In this document: positions 51,464 through 60,591 of the stretch, one piece after another
Layout of the letters: every line of letters starts with the position of its first letter
How positions within the stretch are numbered: the first letter of the stretch is position 1
From: Chitinophaga sp. Cy-1792
GTDB lineage: Bacteria; Bacteroidota; Bacteroidia; Chitinophagales; Chitinophagaceae
Direction: 5' to 3'
Assembly (NCBI RefSeq): GCF_011752935.1
Contig: NZ_VWWO01000002.1
Span: 2,418,001-2,482,000, forward strand
DNA: 64,000 nucleotides
The notes under the pieces: model-generated
Seen by the model: only the letters and a program-made list of their open reading frames with translations
Told to the model about the DNA's origin: nothing
The model's database searches: none
Position numbers and translations under genes: made by a program

Positions 51464-52564
51464 ATGGAAACGAACCCAAATATCACAGCACCTGCGCTTC
51501 CTGCAGTAAGACTCGATAAAGACGGCAATACCGACTTAACGCAGCTTACAGCCGCTGAAACGCAGCAATACAATGAGATCAATAAATCGCTGGACATCCG
51601 CGATGTAAACTCAGTTTTAAACTACGGAACGGAAGTGCAGAACTCAATGGAACGCTATTCCAACGACTTTCTGTCATCCGTGCGTACCAACCAGGCCGGT
51701 GAAGTAGGTGGCCTGATCAACGACCTCCTGGCCGAACTGAACTACATCGATGTAGATGAACTGAACCAGAGCGGTGTCAAAAGCTTCCTCTCTAAAGTAC
51801 CTTTTCTGAAAAAATTAGTGTTTGATGCACAAAAATTGTTTCAGAAATATGATACTATTGTAAATAATATCGATAAAATCACTAATAAAATTAAAGCCGG
51901 TCGTATCAACTCCCTGAAAGACAACAGTTCTCTTCAGACGATGTTCGACAGTAACGTGAATTATATCAAGCAAATGGAGGACCTTATCATCTCCGGACAG
52001 CTGAAATATAATGAACTGACACAGAAACTGGCTGAAATGGAGGCTAACGCCGCCAATTACCAGGATTATGAGATCGCTGACCTTCGCGAATTCATCAACC
52101 GCCTGGATAAGCGCCTGGCCGACATGAAAGTGGTTAGATTTATCATGTTGCAATCGCTGGCACAGATCAGGTTAGTACAAAACAATAATACATCTATCGC
52201 TGAAAAAGCACAGTCTATTATTTCTACCACGATCCCTGTCTGGAAAAACCAACTGACGATCGCTGTTGCATTACAAAGGCAGAAGGCAAACGTAGAAATG
52301 CAGAAGAAAATCTCTGATACTACCAACACCATTCTGCAGAAAAATGCGGAGCTGCTGAGACAAAACAGCATCGACGTTGCCAGAGAAAATGAAAAAACAG
52401 TTGTATCTTCTGAAACATTGAAACGTACCACCCAGTCGCTGATCGAAACACTCAACGAAGTGAAAAGGATCCACGAACAGGGAGCAGAAAGCAGAAGAGT
52501 ACTGGATTCTGAACTCAAAAACCTGGAAACAGAACTTAAAAAGAACGTTACCAGGATTAACTAA
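51464..52564 (+). CDS. TelA/KlaA-like toxic anion resistance protein
   Basis: 366 residues, soluble and largely coiled coil. The central stretch NEINKSLDIRDVNSVLNYGT, then the FLSKVPFLKKLVFDAQKLFQKYDT and LDKRLADMKVVRFIMLQSLAQIRLVQNNN segments match the TelA family linked to tellurite resistance. Long heptad-like helices occupy the C-terminal third (about 265-360). In Ter systems TelA acts with TerD and TerC at the membrane; the molecular role is not settled. Followed by an unknown gene 13 nt later. Confidence 0.9.
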   Translation: METNPNITAPALPAVRLDKDGNTDLTQLTAAETQQYNEINKSLDIRDVNSVLNYGTEVQNSMERYSNDFLSSVRTNQAGEVGGLINDLLAELNYIDVDELNQSGVKSFLSKVPFLKKLVFDAQKLFQKYDTIVNNIDKITNKIKAGRINSLKDNSSLQTMFDSNVNYIKQMEDLIISGQLKYNELTQKLAEMEANAANYQDYEIADLREFINRLDKRLADMKVVRFIMLQSLAQIRLVQNNNTSIAEKAQSIISTTIPVWKNQLTIAVALQRQKANVEMQKKISDTTNTILQKNAELLRQNSIDVARENEKTVVSSETLKRTTQSLIETLNEVKRIHEQGAESRRVLDSELKNLETELKKNVTRIN

Positions 52565-52577
52565 TAATAGCTGAATA

Positions 52578-53540
52578 ATGGAGGATAACCTGGCGAGCAT
52601 ACTAAATGAATCAAGAAGAACGATCAGTAAACTACAGTTACTGTCGGCCTTTTTTGAAGATGAGATTATTTATAAAATATATCTCCGAAGCCAGGTTGTC
52701 CATAAGTTATTTGAGAATAACGTAGAATTAGATATCAATAAGCTGGAATTATTCCATTTACAATATACTGCCTCCGTTATTGAGCTGCTACGCAAGATCA
52801 AAAGTACCAACGAAAGAAACATAAGCCTGCTTTTCGATGAAATACAGATCAACAATGACCTGATCGAAAAGCTTAATACCAGCGTTTTTTCAGAGAAAAA
52901 TTTTGACCTCGACAAACAAAAACAATCACTGAAAATCAATCTCTCGCTGCGGAAATTGTTTCAATCCCTTTCTGACGATACCAACGAAGATCCCTTTTCC
53001 AAAAATATCAATGCCTTTGCATCCCGCTTTGCGCAAGACTTCTATTATGATATCACCCCGGAAATGATGGATACGCTGGTGCAATATGATCCTGCAAAAA
53101 CCTACAGAAACAACTATGCGATCATCGAAAAAAAATTAATGGGATGGTTGTGTAAAACTGAATTCAGGACCGAATTCTTTATAGGGCTAAGGGCAGGATA
53201 TCTTATAGCAGAAATCTATAAATTCCTGGAAAATGATAAATTCTTCCTTTATCTCCCTTCTAAAAATCTCTTCCTGTTTTGTGACCCTGCCAGTATCAAG
53301 GATATTGACCTGACAAACCATCTTTCCAAAAAAGCAAGGATCATAGCAGATCTTACGGACAAGAACTACCAGCTAAACCAGAAAGCCAGCGTAGAAAAAA
53401 TTGCCATCCCCCAAAAGGTAAAAGAAGTACTGAGAGAGTATGCCGCAAAAATTGAAGAAGTGGATTTCCTGCAGAAGATCGGCAATTACGATGTGCAGAC
53501 AAATATCCTGAAAACCATGCTGAATACAGATATACTCTGA
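52578..53540 (+). CDS. Unknown protein of the plus-strand ter operon
   Basis: 320 residues, soluble, no signal. It appears mostly helical: the first 140 residues carry charged heptad-like helices (NLASILNESRRTISKLQLLS, RSQVVHKLFENNVELDIN, QIQINNDLIEKL-like), the centre holds a more mixed segment (KLMGWLCKTEFRTEFFIGLR), and the end is again helical (KVKEVLREYAAKIEEVDFL). I do not recognise the family. As the last gene of the operon and adjacent to TelA it is likely a TelA-linked partner. Followed on the minus strand by the TerC gene and a terminator. Confidence 0.75.
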   Translation: MEDNLASILNESRRTISKLQLLSAFFEDEIIYKIYLRSQVVHKLFENNVELDINKLELFHLQYTASVIELLRKIKSTNERNISLLFDEIQINNDLIEKLNTSVFSEKNFDLDKQKQSLKINLSLRKLFQSLSDDTNEDPFSKNINAFASRFAQDFYYDITPEMMDTLVQYDPAKTYRNNYAIIEKKLMGWLCKTEFRTEFFIGLRAGYLIAEIYKFLENDKFFLYLPSKNLFLFCDPASIKDIDLTNHLSKKARIIADLTDKNYQLNQKASVEKIAIPQKVKEVLREYAAKIEEVDFLQKIGNYDVQTNILKTMLNTDIL

Positions 53541-53550
53541 CACAAAAAAA

Positions 53551-53578
53551 ATTGCACCAGCCAAACGACTGATGCAAT
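53551..53578 (-). terminator. Intrinsic terminator of the minus-strand ter operon
   Basis: On the minus strand, ATTGCATCAG pairs with CTGGTGCAAT (one G-U pair) over an 8-nt loop, followed by eight T residues and G (plus-strand 53578 down to 53543). It lies about 24 nt after the TerC stop. Confidence 0.8.
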
Positions 53579-53601
53579 CTCTATAAATATCCTTTATTTA
53601 A

Positions 53602-54426
53602 TTATGCTTCTGATTCTACTGTAGCTTCTGCTGCTACTTCAGCACCAGCTTTAGCCTTCTTAGGGAAGTTGAAAAGCATGGAAGTCAGTAATGGAATAGC
53701 GAAAATACTTACCGTTATAATGGAAGTGATAATATCAGCAGCAGAACTTTTCAGGAAATGGGTCAGGCCGGATTCCGGGAAGAAATGTTCATAGATAGAT
53801 AAAGTCAGCTTTACCCCAAGGATACCGATAACTACGAATGCAGCACCTTCCAGGAAAGCAAATTTACTCATCAATTTAACGAAAGCCTGTGCTACAAAAC
53901 GCATAGCGAGGATTCCGATAAACACGCCGAGGCAAACCAGAATAATATTGTTCGTATACGCGACAGCAGCAAAGATGTTATCAATAGAGAAAGCCATATC
54001 CATCAATTCTACCAGCGCCACCGTGGCCCAGAAAGGCCCCATAGCACCAACAGTTGCCTTATACAGCCAGTTTTGACCTTTATCGATTGGCTTTTCTTCC
54101 TCTTCTTCTGTGGCCTTAGCTTTTTCTCTTTGCTCTTTCCACCAGTTGAAAGTTAAATACAGCAAATATAATCCGCCGATTGGTTTCAGCCACCATACCT
54201 GAATGAGGAAGGATGCAAATAACATCGCCAGCCCGCGGAACAGATAAGCCCCGATGATACCATACTTCAGTGCCTTATCGCGTTGCTTTTCCGGCAGGTC
54301 CATTACCATTGTTGCCAGTACTGCTGCATTGTCTACAGATAATAAACTCTCGATAATCACGAGATTCCCCACCACAATTAATGACGGTATCGGGTTGTTG
54401 ATGATGTGCTGAATTAGTTCATTCAT
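53602..54426 (-). CDS. terC: TerC family integral membrane protein
   Basis: 274 residues with seven to nine predicted membrane helices. The family motifs are clear: VVGNLVIIESLLSVDNAAVLA on the first helix pair, with E and D in a conserved metal-binding arrangement, and ALVELMDMAFSIDNIFAAVA in the second half, the same motif repeated. A charged cytoplasmic loop (KEQREKAKATEEEEEKPIDK) lies between the halves, and the C-terminus is Ala/Glu-rich. TerC proteins are proposed to move metal ions, likely Mn2+ or Ca2+, and to anchor TerD-type proteins. Last gene of the minus-strand ter operon. Confidence 0.95.
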   Translation of the reverse strand: MNELIQHIINNPIPSLIVVGNLVIIESLLSVDNAAVLATMVMDLPEKQRDKALKYGIIGAYLFRGLAMLFASFLIQVWWLKPIGGLYLLYLTFNWWKEQREKAKATEEEEEKPIDKGQNWLYKATVGAMGPFWATVALVELMDMAFSIDNIFAAVAYTNNIILVCLGVFIGILAMRFVAQAFVKLMSKFAFLEGAAFVVIGILGVKLTLSIYEHFFPESGLTHFLKSSAADIITSIITVSIFAIPLLTSMLFNFPKKAKAGAEVAAEATVESEA

Positions 54427-54451
54427 TTGATGGTGTGTTTATAGGTTGTTT

Positions 54452-55960
54452 TTACTGATTTGCCATTGTTATATGTACTACTCTTCCCCCTTCCTCTTTA
54501 GAAAGCAATAGCCTTTTACCATTTGTAAGTGCTACCATACTTCCTACAGGTATCTCTTTATCTTCCGTGAGATCCTTCAGGGAGGTGAGCCGCTGGTTCA
54601 CAAGTACCCATTGCTGCTGATGGAATACAAAATATCCGACAGGCACTTTTTGTGCTTCGGTGGTACGTTCATTCCGGATAATATTACGATTCGCATGCCA
54701 TTCAAACAGATATTGGTTATTATAAACCATCAGACGATGGTTTTCGGACTTCCAGACCGTTGGCTTAAATTCATAATATAAGTCGAGCACCGGTAAAGTT
54801 CCCTGATGGACCGTTCCGCAAAACGGACATTTGGGTGTATTCGTATTATCGAAGACATACCATTTTTGTTCACATCCCGGGTTGGCACAGGGTTGCATAA
54901 GGTCTGTCGTTTTCAATAATGCCTGTTCCCACATTTCAGCAGGCGGGCGTTCCATTGGCTGATGCAGCCCGGTTATAAAGGCTTTATGAAATAACTCATT
55001 CAGATATGGGCCCACAATCCCCGACGGCAGCTTATTTACATCTGCCCACGGCAACTCCGTAGGATGTACCAGGTGCAGCTTCGGTCTGTTGCTGGTATCC
55101 TGTGGATGTTCGATAAATAATGCTTTTTCTCCCATCGTGAGGAGATCATCCTTCTCCGTATCCAGATCATGCACCTTCCCTCCTTTCAAGGGATGGCGAT
55201 GTAACAGGTATAAATAGATCATGACCGCAAGTGCGTGCAGATCTGTAAGTCTGTTAGGTAGCTTTCTTTCTGGGTCTTTCTTATCCAGATGCCTGGTGGC
55301 CAATACTTCAGGGGCTATAAAGTCCGGCGTCCCGATTACTTCAGGCGGAAACAGGCCTGGCACAACCAATCCATCGATGTCAATAATTGCCGCAGTCCTG
55401 GAAATTGGATCTACCAACACATTTTTATAAGAAAGATCAGAATGAGCTAACCCGGCAGCATGGAGCCTTTTCACCCCTCTCGCTATATTTACACAAATCT
55501 GAAAATAGCTTAACCAGTTGCCTAATTCCTGCTCATCAAGTCGCAAAGAAAATGTTTTATTTCGAAATTTCGGAGAGGAAAACCATTTCCCTTCTTTTTC
55601 TTTTCCCCGGATGAAGTCATTGGCGGCATATCCCTTGCTAAAAAAGAAGTTTTTATTGTAGCAGGGGACGATCAACCCGACCCTGTTTCCTTCTTCAATC
55701 ATATCTGTAGGCCAGCAGTACAGGTCTTTATAATATGCCCCTCCTTCCCGGTTAAAAAAGCTGTCATAGTATTGTGTAACTATCTTCCGCAACCTCGCTT
55801 TCGAATTAAAATCCTGTTCTGATCTGTAGAAAGCCACTACATAGGACCTGTCAGGACTAAAATATACATCTTTCATTCCACCTTGCATAGGGGCGCCATC
55901 ATCAATATACTGGTATGATTTGCCCTCATTGATAGCAGAAGATACTGTTTTCGTAGTCAT
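54452..55960 (-). CDS. TerY-linked protein kinase with zinc ribbon
   Basis: 502 residues. The kinase domain spans about 25-330: HAAGLAHSDLSYKNVLVD is the catalytic loop (Asp of HSD, Asn of YKN), AAIIDIDGLVVP stands in for the DFG motif, and GTPDFIAPEVL is the APE motif. RLTDLHALAVMIYLYLLHRHPL is the helix F region. After the kinase comes a zinc-ribbon pattern, CANPGCEQKWYVFDNTNTPK then CPFCG (about 375-400), and a C-terminal strand-rich domain of about 100 residues. Such kinases occur next to TerY and PP2C in Ter clusters and probably phosphorylate Ter components. Next to the PP2C gene, 11 nt apart. Confidence 0.9.
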   Translation of the reverse strand: MTTKTVSSAINEGKSYQYIDDGAPMQGGMKDVYFSPDRSYVVAFYRSEQDFNSKARLRKIVTQYYDSFFNREGGAYYKDLYCWPTDMIEEGNRVGLIVPCYNKNFFFSKGYAANDFIRGKEKEGKWFSSPKFRNKTFSLRLDEQELGNWLSYFQICVNIARGVKRLHAAGLAHSDLSYKNVLVDPISRTAAIIDIDGLVVPGLFPPEVIGTPDFIAPEVLATRHLDKKDPERKLPNRLTDLHALAVMIYLYLLHRHPLKGGKVHDLDTEKDDLLTMGEKALFIEHPQDTSNRPKLHLVHPTELPWADVNKLPSGIVGPYLNELFHKAFITGLHQPMERPPAEMWEQALLKTTDLMQPCANPGCEQKWYVFDNTNTPKCPFCGTVHQGTLPVLDLYYEFKPTVWKSENHRLMVYNNQYLFEWHANRNIIRNERTTEAQKVPVGYFVFHQQQWVLVNQRLTSLKDLTEDKEIPVGSMVALTNGKRLLLSKEEGGRVVHITMANQ

Positions 55961-55971
55961 ACATTATAAGA

Positions 55972-57372
55972 TCAGTATACAATCATTAAAGTTCGGTCGT
56001 CGTGGTTCCCTATACTCCAGAAATCGAGCCACGACAGCAGTTCTGGTGCGGCAGTTTCAGGATTACCGAATGTCACCTGATGGTTCCCCTCATTCTCTCC
56101 ACCCAGATCTGCCAGCAATTGCTGCCAGTAAACAACCTTAGAAAGGTTAGCTTCGACTTCAAATTTTGGATCATAGATCCCGTCCGACATCAGCATCAGA
56201 TAAGAGAAATCCGGCATCAGCCTAAAGCTGAACCGGGTAGAAAACTTTTCGCTTTTAAAAATCTCCGGCATCGTAATAAACCTGGTACCTCCTCCAAACT
56301 CTCCCACATCCAGCCAGTTCAATAAGGTAAGTTCTCTCCCGTCCTTATCCAGCAACCCTATCGGACAATCTCCCACGCCAAAGCTCATAAACGCATATCC
56401 GGCCTCATATTTTTTCATCAGCACAAAAATGAGGGTGGCATGGAAATCTTTTACAGAAGTACCCATTGAGGTAGCTTGCTGCTCTATTTTTTTCTGGACA
56501 AACAACCCTCCATTACCCAGGTTTTCATAAATAAACCTGTTAAGCTGCTGAGCGGTTTCCTCGTCAGGCATATCACTATAGGCCTGTATAAGGCCATCAA
56601 TAGCAGTACTCCATTCCGGCGTCATGGCACCATCAAAATATTCAGCGATGGACACACAGGCAAGCCTGGACCCTTCCCTGGAATATTGTGCACTGCCGGC
56701 GCCATCAGAAACTGCAAACAGCGACCAGCCATTATGTTCCCAGTGTTTCACCAGGCAATCATCTTCCCTGAATCCACCCACATTGGCATGTGAGCGCCCT
56801 CTTTTAGAAGCAGCGATTACCCGCCTGGCCCCTACCGTTGCGGCAATCGTCATTTCATCCTCTTTCCGGAACGGCGCCGTCGTATCACCTGGAATATTCT
56901 TCCATAGTGTTTTCGGGTCCGCGTTCACCACCAGCCGGATACTTTTTTCGTGCAGCGGTGTATCTTCCGGTTCCACGGTAAGCCGATATTTCAGCAGCAG
57001 CTGTGCATCACCGTTAACAGTTGGAACACCACTGATCATACCGTTTGTGGTATCGTAATCCAGCCCGCAGGATTGTAACCCTTCCACCAGCAATAATGCC
57101 AGGTCCTGCCACTGTAGCGCCTGTATATCCAGTTTGAATTCGTAAGACTTCCCTACAGTAGCATTAGGAATAATGACCTGTTGCAGGTTAATATCTTCGA
57201 TACGGGTTTTCAGTGCCCATTGCTCCATTAGTATCTGTTGATTTTTGAGAATGAGACTTACCAGGTTTATATTAAAACTGTCAGCAATGAAATCAGTAAA
57301 CAATTGTTGCTGGTTCGCTGCAATTTCAATTTTACGTCCAGCGAATAACTGCCGGATATATTCGTCTTCCAT
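55972..57372 (-). CDS. PP2C-type phosphatase with N-terminal He_PIG-like domain
   Basis: 466 residues from ATG at 57370-57372, 10 nt after the upstream vWA stop; a start 57 bases upstream would overlap that gene. The C-terminal domain (about 180-466) has the PP2C metal motifs: ASKRGRSHANVGGFREDDCL, LFAVSDGAGSA, FGVGDCPIGLL, LMLMSDGIYDP and NHDDRTLMIVY. Before it, about 70-150, GKSYEFKLDIQ and GLDYDTTNGMISGVPTVNGD are the hallmarks of a putative Ig/cadherin-like He_PIG repeat, which is normally extracellular. No signal peptide is present, so here it is cytoplasmic. It probably reverses the action of the adjacent kinase. Confidence 0.9.
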   Translation of the reverse strand: MEDEYIRQLFAGRKIEIAANQQQLFTDFIADSFNINLVSLILKNQQILMEQWALKTRIEDINLQQVIIPNATVGKSYEFKLDIQALQWQDLALLLVEGLQSCGLDYDTTNGMISGVPTVNGDAQLLLKYRLTVEPEDTPLHEKSIRLVVNADPKTLWKNIPGDTTAPFRKEDEMTIAATVGARRVIAASKRGRSHANVGGFREDDCLVKHWEHNGWSLFAVSDGAGSAQYSREGSRLACVSIAEYFDGAMTPEWSTAIDGLIQAYSDMPDEETAQQLNRFIYENLGNGGLFVQKKIEQQATSMGTSVKDFHATLIFVLMKKYEAGYAFMSFGVGDCPIGLLDKDGRELTLLNWLDVGEFGGGTRFITMPEIFKSEKFSTRFSFRLMPDFSYLMLMSDGIYDPKFEVEANLSKVVYWQQLLADLGGENEGNHQVTFGNPETAAPELLSWLDFWSIGNHDDRTLMIVY

Positions 57373-57382
57373 GTTGTTATCA

Positions 57383-58438
57383 TTAACCCTGTGCACGCTG
57401 AACATCAAAGCCACCGCCGCTGTTGCCATATCTCCCTTCTACGCCACACCATGGGCAGGTACATACTTCCTGATCTCCCATACAATGTAGTTTACCACAG
57501 GAGCACATAGCAAAAGCCACCTGGTTACCACAGCATGGGCAGGTTGGACTGCCAATTAATTCATCAGTATTAATTTTTACGGGAGCAGCATTTTTTTCAG
57601 ACAACTCTTCATAAGTATGGTCTACCTGGTATGCACCTACCAAACGGTAATACAAGGTATGCAGGTCCAACCCGGAGATAGCAGCTTCTTCCAGTGCACG
57701 CCTGTATTTCATCAGGTAAGGTCTTTGGGTATGCTGGCATTTCCCTTGTAGCACTACATAGTTAGTGTCCTGTCCAAACTCCTCTTTTAAAGGCTTTGAC
57801 AAATCGATCTTTGACAAAGCATCATTATCTTTCTGGAGGTTAATCTCAAATCCTGCATGATTACTATCCAGGCGTTCCGTATTTGTTTTAATAGAATCAG
57901 TAATCCACTTGAAGAACGTTTTATAGGCCTGCGGAGAAGAATTCTTAAAGGTCAGTACATTTTCTGTGAGTTGCTGCAAGACGTGCAGGTTGGCTCCATC
58001 GCCAATGGAAATAGCCACCATATTGGCGGTACGCTGCCAGTTATTTTTCCATTCACTGATAGCGGCAGTTGTATCATCCGTAGGGGTTCCATCGGTGAGC
58101 AGGAAAACGATCGGTTTCCAGTCGCCTTTTTGTTCGGGTGTTGTCTTCACCTGGTTCTTTCTCATCTCATACATGAGATGCCCCAGTCCTTTACTTAAGG
58201 AAGTTCCGCCACCGATAGGGAAACGGGGCGGATAGAAATTAATGATTTCCTGTAAAGGAACCAATGTTTTTGCTTGTCCGGCAAATACAATGACGGAGAT
58301 CCATGCCGTTTCAATAGCATAAGGATCTGTTTTCAATGCCTGAATGATTTTAGCCATCCCTTCTTCCACTGCCATGATAGGCTCGCCTATCATCGACTCG
58401 GAGACATCAATCAAAAAATATATAGGGAGCCTGCGCAT
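57383..58438 (-). CDS. TerY-type vWA protein with C-terminal zinc-binding region
   Basis: 351 residues from ATG at 58436-58438, the start aligned with the two other TerY proteins (MRRLPIYFLIDVSESM). MIDAS residues: DVSES (D-x-S-x-S), the Thr in GGGTSLSKGL and the Asp in LLTDGTPTDD. After the vWA domain (1-205), a linker leads to a cysteine-rich C-terminus: CPCCGNQVAFAMCSCGKLHC then CTCPWCG, with eight or more Cys in CxxC pairs, able to bind two zinc ions. It is the longest of the three vWA proteins in this operon and sits next to the PP2C gene. It likely works as a metal-dependent adhesive scaffold for the kinase/phosphatase pair. Confidence 0.9.
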   Translation of the reverse strand: MRRLPIYFLIDVSESMIGEPIMAVEEGMAKIIQALKTDPYAIETAWISVIVFAGQAKTLVPLQEIINFYPPRFPIGGGTSLSKGLGHLMYEMRKNQVKTTPEQKGDWKPIVFLLTDGTPTDDTTAAISEWKNNWQRTANMVAISIGDGANLHVLQQLTENVLTFKNSSPQAYKTFFKWITDSIKTNTERLDSNHAGFEINLQKDNDALSKIDLSKPLKEEFGQDTNYVVLQGKCQHTQRPYLMKYRRALEEAAISGLDLHTLYYRLVGAYQVDHTYEELSEKNAAPVKINTDELIGSPTCPCCGNQVAFAMCSCGKLHCMGDQEVCTCPWCGVEGRYGNSGGGFDVQRAQG

Positions 58439-58486
58439 CAAAGAATATTTTCGGTTATTAAACAATTATTCAGCCGTAGTACAACA

Positions 58487-59122
58487 TCAGATCACCAGGT
58501 TTATTTCCTGCGGTGGTGGTGGTAATGCGATCACTTCTGAGGTGCCCATACTTTTGTTTCCCTGTTCGATAGTATCAGATACCCATTTGAAGAATTGCTT
58601 CAGGGTAGCACTATCTACAGTATCCAGGTGAACAACCGTATCTGCCAGTTCTTTCAGCAGGTCATTATCAGCTGATTTGCTGGCAGCACAACCAACGATA
58701 GTAGCGAAATTCAGCGCTTTTACCTGTGGTGCCATCTGGCGGTAAAGCTGCAGATCTGAAGGTTTTCCATCCGTAAAAATAAACAGCAAAGGGCGCCAGT
58801 CACCTTTTTGATTGGCATCACCTCTTCTCACATCACTTTTCACTTTACCAACCAGAAATTCCAGGCATTTACCTGTATGTGTAGGACCGCTTTGCGGACA
58901 AACAATCTCAGGTAGCTGAAAACTTACGAGTTCAGTTAGCGGAACTACTTCATTAATATCCCTGTCGAAAGTGATGATACTAAGCCACAGAGAGTCTAAG
59001 GCATGTGGATCTGTACGGAGTGTGTTTATCATTCCGCTCAAAGCATTGTTTAGCGCCTGAATAGGTTCACCATACATAGATCCGGAGGTATCCAACAAAA
59101 AGTATACAGGCAATCTGCGCAT
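58487..59122 (-). CDS. TerY-type vWA protein
   Basis: 211 residues from ATG at 59120-59122. MRRLPVYFLLDTSGSMYGEP carries the MIDAS D-x-S-x-S, the Thr is in SGPTHTGKCLEFL, and the Asp in LLFIFTDGKPSDLQL. The C-terminus ends with an acidic/Ile-rich tail after ALPPPPQEINLVI. It is a close relative of the neighbour at 59141-59779, 18 bases away. These intracellular vWA proteins bind metal and are a constant part of Ter neighbourhoods with TerD, TerC, kinase and PP2C. Confidence 0.92.
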   Translation of the reverse strand: MRRLPVYFLLDTSGSMYGEPIQALNNALSGMINTLRTDPHALDSLWLSIITFDRDINEVVPLTELVSFQLPEIVCPQSGPTHTGKCLEFLVGKVKSDVRRGDANQKGDWRPLLFIFTDGKPSDLQLYRQMAPQVKALNFATIVGCAASKSADNDLLKELADTVVHLDTVDSATLKQFFKWVSDTIEQGNKSMGTSEVIALPPPPQEINLVI

Positions 59123-59140
59123 CTGCAATAAATTGAGGTC

Positions 59141-59779
59141 TTATACAACGATATTTAATTCGGCTGGCGGCGGCGGTAGTTCGTCCAGTCCTGCTACTTC
59201 TTTTGTAGATGCTTCCACTCTTGTGGAGGACACGCCGATAGAAGCTGATACCCAGGCAAAGAATTTGGAGATGCTATGGCTATCAGCAGTATCCAGGCTC
59301 ACTACATTATCGGTCACCCTTTTAAGGATGGCCGTATCGCTGTTACTCCCGGCGGCACATGCCACGGTGAAAGCCGTTTTACATTTTTTGAAGGCGGCAA
59401 GGCCTTTCTCCCAGTTATCTGTGGGTACACCATCTGTCATGATAAAAACGATGGGCCGCCAGTCTCCTTTCTGTTCCATGGTGGTTTTAGCCACTTCTTT
59501 ATCGATGCAGAGACTAACCAGTTCCAACGCTTCGCCAAGCGCGGTGGTGCCGGAAGCTTTAATATCCGGTGTTTGAAAAGATGCCAGATCAGTTAATGGA
59601 GTTATTTGTCTGGCATAGCTATCGAAGGTGATGATGCTAAGGAAAGCGGTTTCAATCGCCTGGGGATTCTGGCGCAAAGAGCTTAGCATCACCTGAACGC
59701 CATTTTTTACTGCTTCAATAGGTTCTCCCAACATGGAGCCGGAAGTATCCAATAGCAGGTAAACAGGAAGTTTTCGCAT
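59141..59779 (-). CDS. TerY-type vWA protein
   Basis: 212 residues. Starts MRKLPVYLLLDTSGSMLGEP (MIDAS DTSGS), with the Thr in ASGTTALGEALELV and the Asp in VFIMTDGVPTDNW. It ends LDELPPPPAELNIVV, similar to the tail of the next gene. The two are tandem duplicates; the longer third copy has gained a zinc region. Preceded by about 100 bp before the TerD-like gene at 59880, so a secondary promoter is possible. Confidence 0.92.
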   Translation of the reverse strand: MRKLPVYLLLDTSGSMLGEPIEAVKNGVQVMLSSLRQNPQAIETAFLSIITFDSYARQITPLTDLASFQTPDIKASGTTALGEALELVSLCIDKEVAKTTMEQKGDWRPIVFIMTDGVPTDNWEKGLAAFKKCKTAFTVACAAGSNSDTAILKRVTDNVVSLDTADSHSISKFFAWVSASIGVSSTRVEASTKEVAGLDELPPPPAELNIVV

Positions 59780-59879
59780 ATCAGTGCTTTGGGTTGATAC
59801 AATAGTACAGGCATACGCTGTTGCGTATACGAATATAGGTTGCTTAGCAGGTTACTGTTAATTGGGTGGCTGATCAGAC

Positions 59880-60563
59880 TCAGGAATAAGCCAGTTTCTT
59901 CAGCTCTTCCACAAAACTATCTGAATGATGCGGATCGCCTATAGCTCTGAATTTCCAGGCTCCATCCTTTCTGTAGATTTCAGCAAAAGTCATAGAGCAC
60001 ATACCATTGTAGGTGGCGTCTCCGGAAAGATTGAATTTTGCGATCTCTTTTCCTTTTCTGTCAACGGCCCTGATAAATGCGTTTTCGATCATTCCGAAAT
60101 GCTGGTTATTGCTGCGGCCATTATAAATGGTTACCAGGAAAAGGATTTTCTGGTATCGTTGATCCAGTTCGTTCAGTTTTACGATGATTTGTTCATCATC
60201 ACCATCGCCGGCACCTGTTCTGTTATCGCCTGTAAGCCAGATATGGCCTGATGGATGGCGCATGGAGTTAAAGAAAATTACGTCTCCTTCGTACAGGCCA
60301 ATAGTTCTGCCATCCCGGCTGGTCACTGATCTGCCCAGGTTAGCCACCTTGCCGTTTGCATCCAGCAGGAAAGCAACAGCATCCAGGTCATATTCTTCTT
60401 CTTTCTGGCCACCACCGAATAATTTGCCAATAAAGCCGCCGGTGGCGGGTTTTTGTCGAACATCCCAACCCAGCCCGATGGTTACTAAGGAAAGGTCATA
60501 TTCCTCTCCACTGTCATTTTTTCTCAGGTCGATCGTCTGACCTTTTACTAAACTGATTGCCAT
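59880..60563 (-). CDS. TerD family protein, TerX/TerZ-like
   Basis: 227 residues. MAISLVKGQTIDLRKNDSG start; a Gly-rich insert (GFIGKLFGGGQKEEEYDLDA) is typical of the TerX/TerZ branch; the acidic loop is GDNRTGAGDGDDEQIIVKL; and it ends with FRAIGDPHHSDSFVEELKKL. It probably binds calcium through the Asp-rich loops and partners with TerD, encoded 28 bp upstream. Confidence 0.93.
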   Translation of the reverse strand: MAISLVKGQTIDLRKNDSGEEYDLSLVTIGLGWDVRQKPATGGFIGKLFGGGQKEEEYDLDAVAFLLDANGKVANLGRSVTSRDGRTIGLYEGDVIFFNSMRHPSGHIWLTGDNRTGAGDGDDEQIIVKLNELDQRYQKILFLVTIYNGRSNNQHFGMIENAFIRAVDRKGKEIAKFNLSGDATYNGMCSMTFAEIYRKDGAWKFRAIGDPHHSDSFVEELKKLAYS

Positions 60564-60591
60564 AAATTAGATTTTAGGTATAAGTAGGGTA

